The notes below the pieces were generated by a model, which saw only the letters and a program-made list of their open reading frames with translations, was not told the DNA's origin and did no database searches. A program made the position numbers and the translations under genes. Below, in pieces: positions 21,799 to 24,241 of a stretch of 24,241 nucleotides of DNA (position 1 is its first letter; every line of letters starts with the position of its first letter). This stretch comes from a virus: the IMG/VR virus record IMGVR_UViG_3300028581_001156, positions 1-24,241 of that record; one strand, written 5' to 3'.

Positions 21799-22998
21799 TT
21801 AGATAACGTCTTTCGACTCATCTTCCTCACCGTCATTGGAATTCGTTTCAGTTTGAGCGGCAACTTCTGCTTGTCTATTCGATTCAATAATCTGATCAGC
21901 AGTAGCACCAGCGTCAACTTTGGTGTATAAATCTACAAATGAAGTTTTAGTATCTTCATCAAATCTATTTGTACACATCTCAATTGCTTTAAGTTTGTTT
22001 TTAAAGATTGCGTAAGCTTGTACTATATGTACCAATCTTCTTGTTGAAATAATCTCATCAACACCGCCATCAAAATAAGTTTTTCTAATGACATCAGCCC
22101 AAGTAACAAGTTTACTTACATAGTCGGTATCTTTTTTACCAGCGGCTTCTAATGTGTTGTTTAGAATTTTTTCCTCGGTCTTAGCGTTTGGATATTTCTG
22201 TTCAAACGTAACTGGAAATCTTTCAAGGAAAGCTTCGTTAAGAATATTAGTGCCGATAAACTTACCATCTTCGGAACCTTGACCTTTCGTATTTGCTGTG
22301 GCAATTACGTTAAAGCCTTCTTTTGGTTTTACAAATTTGTTAATCTTTTTAACAAATACACCTGAGCCTTCTAAGATCGGTTGTAAACACATAATCTTAT
22401 TTGAAGCAAGGTCGATCTCATCTAATAAAAGAAGAGCGCCTCTTTCCATCGCTTCAATAACTGGACCGTTTTGCCATACAGTTTGGCCATCTCTTAATCT
22501 ATAACCACCAAGTAAGTCGTCCTCGTCTGTTTCAATTGTAACGTTAACTCTAATACATTCCTTTCTATTATCAGCACACGCTTGTAAAATAGACATAGTC
22601 TTACCGTTGCCAGAAAGACCTGTTACGAATACTGGATAGAATTTATTAGATTTAATAATTGATTTAATATCAGTATAGTTACCGAATGGCACGAATACTG
22701 GATCTTTTTTAGGTACTATATCACCTGTAAGAGAAGATACAATATAAGCAGCTTCTTTTTTAGTTTCAATAGTAGTATCGGTAGTTTTTACAACCGCCGT
22801 TTTTTTAATATCACCGTCAAGTGGTAATCTAAAGGTTGCTTTGTCAACCTTGTAATCTTTATTTTTGATTAACCATTGTGGAGCGTATTTACAACCAAAT
22901 TTTTTATTGGCTTGTATCAACTCTTTTTTGGTCAATACATCTTTATTAAATAGGCCATATGCGTATTTAACAAATTCTCTTTGTTTATTGTTTAACAT
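21799..22998 (-). CDS. cobS: MoxR/CobS-like AAA+ ATPase
   Basis: 399 residues. Walker A GLSGNGKT at 127-134, Walker B LLLLDEID at 189-196, sensor 1 ATANT at 233-237 and LERFPVTF (258-265) with the arginine finger. The N-terminal 100 residues hold a helical QREFVKYAYG segment; the last 30 are acidic. CobS, with CobT, inserts cobalt in aerobic cobalamin synthesis, and 'cobS' is a common gene of T4-like cyanophages, but the fold is shared with MoxR-type chaperones that pair with VWA proteins. A VWA gene lies directly upstream, so the two probably form one complex. Cobalt insertion is not shown by the sequence; a chaperone role in virion or metal maturation is equally possible. Confidence 0.85.
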   Translation of the reverse strand: MLNNKQREFVKYAYGLFNKDVLTKKELIQANKKFGCKYAPQWLIKNKDYKVDKATFRLPLDGDIKKTAVVKTTDTTIETKKEAAYIVSSLTGDIVPKKDPVFVPFGNYTDIKSIIKSNKFYPVFVTGLSGNGKTMSILQACADNRKECIRVNVTIETDEDDLLGGYRLRDGQTVWQNGPVIEAMERGALLLLDEIDLASNKIMCLQPILEGSGVFVKKINKFVKPKEGFNVIATANTKGQGSEDGKFIGTNILNEAFLERFPVTFEQKYPNAKTEEKILNNTLEAAGKKDTDYVSKLVTWADVIRKTYFDGGVDEIISTRRLVHIVQAYAIFKNKLKAIEMCTNRFDEDTKTSFVDLYTKVDAGATADQIIESNRQAEVAAQTETNSNDGEEDESKDVI

Positions 22999-23047
22999 TA
23001 TATATTAGTCCTCATTTGTTGTTTTATATGTACCATCCTAACATAAT

Positions 23048-23067
23048 ATTGTGTCAGAATTGTGTCA
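23048..23067 (-). repeat. Tandem 9-bp direct repeat upstream of the CobS-like gene
   Basis: TGACACAAT occurs twice, separated by 2 bp, so the period is 11 bp, one DNA turn. It lies about 50 bp upstream of the ATG in the only gap of this block. It may be an operator or part of a weak promoter (ATGACA-17 bp-TATGTT). Confidence 0.35.
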
Positions 23068-23101
23068 TTTTTTAAAGAAAAAATCATTTAATATCAATAG
23101 G

Positions 23102-24241
23102 TTAAGCAATTTTTTCGATAAACTTGTTTAAAAGCACTCTGGAATATATACGATTCTTCATAGATTTAGTAAACATTCTTTTAATATTAGATGTTGATTC
23201 GTCAGCAGCTATATTACCTAATGTATAGTTTTCTACATTCATATCTTTAGCATTTACAACATAATATGAATCGTAACCAGGTCTTGATATTTCAATAACT
23301 TTATCTTTTAAAAATTGTTTTCTTAGTTTTTCAAAGTTTGGATTTACACCTTGATATTGGCCGTTTTTATAAGTTGAAGCAGGAACAAATTGCTCAAAGC
23401 TATTTTTGTTTACTCTTTTTGAAAGATAGAAACCGATAGTTGTAACATTGTATTTGTTTTTTATCATTTTTAATAAAGATGCTGTAAGCGACATTCTACT
23501 ACCAGAAATTCTATCTAATTCTGAAAATGCGGTTGTATATCTTTTATTGCCATCTTTAATAACAGTTTGTGCTCTATAACCACGTAATTGTTTACTATGA
23601 GGTTTACTTGTATCAACATTATATTCTGCCATTTCACTATTAGCTTCACCATCAGTAAGAGTAATAAATGAAAGTTTTTCAACTTTATATTTTGATTGAA
23701 ATAAAGGTATCAATTTATTACACATAACTAAAGCTTCGTTTAATGGTGTTGAAGTTAAATGATATTCTTGTGAAATAGGAATTACAAAACCTTGGTGGGT
23801 TCTTTCAAAAGTATATGAGTAATTTCTATTAAAGAAAAAAGCCATTTGATAAAGGTATTGTAATGATTCGTGTAATACTGTTTTTTTCAGTTTATGGCTG
23901 GCAACATTTACTAATACTGCTTTATCAGGACACATATCGCCGTTTTTCTTTTTAAAGGTTTCAATTTTATCTTTATTTTTATCGCTTAAATCTTTAAACA
24001 AATAAACTTCAAAAGGTATATTAATTTTTTGGCAGAACCATACTAAGTTACATAATTGATGAACCGTTTTTGTAATAATATCACACATAGAACCAGACCA
24101 GTCAAGTAATATAATCATACCGTGGTTTTTGCTGTTAGGTAATATAGTTAATCTTTTAAATATATCATCACTAAATTTATAATTTTTTAATTTAAGAGGG
24201 TCAATAACACCTGTTTTATCTACAGTTGCTCTCTTATAAGC
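23102..24241 (-). CDS. cobT: VWA-domain protein, CobT-like, N-terminus outside window
   Basis: 380 codons are open from the right edge to the stop; the frame continues beyond 24241, so the true start is missing. The segment KNHGMIILLDWSGSM carries the MIDAS motif D-x-S-x-S, and LSFITLTDGEAN provides the later MIDAS Asp. Upstream residues (VDKTGVIDPLKLKNYKFSDDIF) match the linker preceding the VWA domain in CobT-like proteins. It is followed by the CobS-like ATPase gene; MoxR-type ATPase and VWA partner genes are commonly adjacent. Cobaltochelatase subunit or general AAA+/VWA chaperone partner are both possible. Confidence 0.8.
   Translation of the reverse strand, partial: AYKRATVDKTGVIDPLKLKNYKFSDDIFKRLTILPNSKNHGMIILLDWSGSMCDIITKTVHQLCNLVWFCQKINIPFEVYLFKDLSDKNKDKIETFKKKNGDMCPDKAVLVNVASHKLKKTVLHESLQYLYQMAFFFNRNYSYTFERTHQGFVIPISQEYHLTSTPLNEALVMCNKLIPLFQSKYKVEKLSFITLTDGEANSEMAEYNVDTSKPHSKQLRGYRAQTVIKDGNKRYTTAFSELDRISGSRMSLTASLLKMIKNKYNVTTIGFYLSKRVNKNSFEQFVPASTYKNGQYQGVNPNFEKLRKQFLKDKVIEISRPGYDSYYVVNAKDMNVENYTLGNIAADESTSNIKRMFTKSMKNRIYSRVLLNKFIEKIA

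Noticed and set aside
1-24241. CRISPR array, insertion sequence or prophage attachment site
   Set aside because: No regularly spaced repeats, transposase motifs or terminal inverted repeats were seen; only isolated short repeats are present.

Overview
The window looks like part of a T4-like (myovirus) phage genome from a marine, low-GC host. The DNA is AT-rich (roughly 30% GC by eye). Every convincing gene lies on the minus strand, and genes are packed with ATGA, TAATG or TAGTG junctions. The recognisable set is the T4-type replication core (DNA polymerase gp43, sliding clamp gp45, clamp loader gp44/gp62, translational repressor RegA, recombinase UvsX, helicase gp41). Around it are genes typical of marine T4-like phages: cobS/cobT-like pair, hsp20, speD, bS21, RimK-like ATP-grasp, ferredoxin. 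A phage of a SAR11-like alphaproteobacterium or a cyanophage relative would fit; the host is inference.

Layout in transcription order (high to low coordinates): (a) 24241-21799, a VWA protein (CobT-like, N-terminus outside the window) and a MoxR/CobS-type AAA+ ATPase. (b) 21754-20229, a promoter, a ParB-like/PD-(D/E)XK fusion and ribosomal protein bS21. (c) 20192-19468, a hairpin-rich gap, a late-type promoter, hsp20 and its terminator. (d) 19486-14287, a promoter whose -35 box sits in the loop of that terminator, then a tRNA-Gly(UCC)-like RNA, a DUF3310 gene, gp45, an unknown gene, gp44, a GIY-YIG-like gene wedged between the clamp-loader genes, gp62, RegA and a RimK-RimB fusion. (e) 14309-8521, a perfect sigma70 promoter, a small beta-rich protein, ferredoxin, a Mom-like DNA modification enzyme, gp43, a small membrane protein, an MT-A70 DNA adenine methyltransferase and a possible DUF4338-like protein. 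(f) 8508-7984, late-type promoter and speD. (g) 7972-4987, perfect sigma70 promoter, uvsX, an unknown gene, gp41 and another unknown gene. (h) 4981-3538, late-type promoter and a large unknown gene. (i) 3530-1, overlapping early and late promoters, then an RNA-ligase-like nucleotidyltransferase, a DUF6321-like protein, a P-loop kinase and a two-domain nucleotidyltransferase running off the left end.

Three themes deserve attention. First, a 74-nt tRNA-Gly(UCC)-shaped RNA keeps the known GlyRS identity positions but lacks the D-loop GG and the T-loop TTC that ribosomal tRNAs need. It shares a genome neighbourhood with a Mom-like enzyme whose classical product carries a glycinamide group. Second, several proteins of block (i), and the RimK-RimB fusion, begin with leaders that resemble T4 capsid-targeting sequences and end in a prohead-protease-like I/L-x-E site, so they may be packaged and injected. 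Third, bS21 and RimK both act on the platform of the small ribosomal subunit, which suggests remodelling of host ribosomes. All functional links between genes are inference from sequence; no database search was run.
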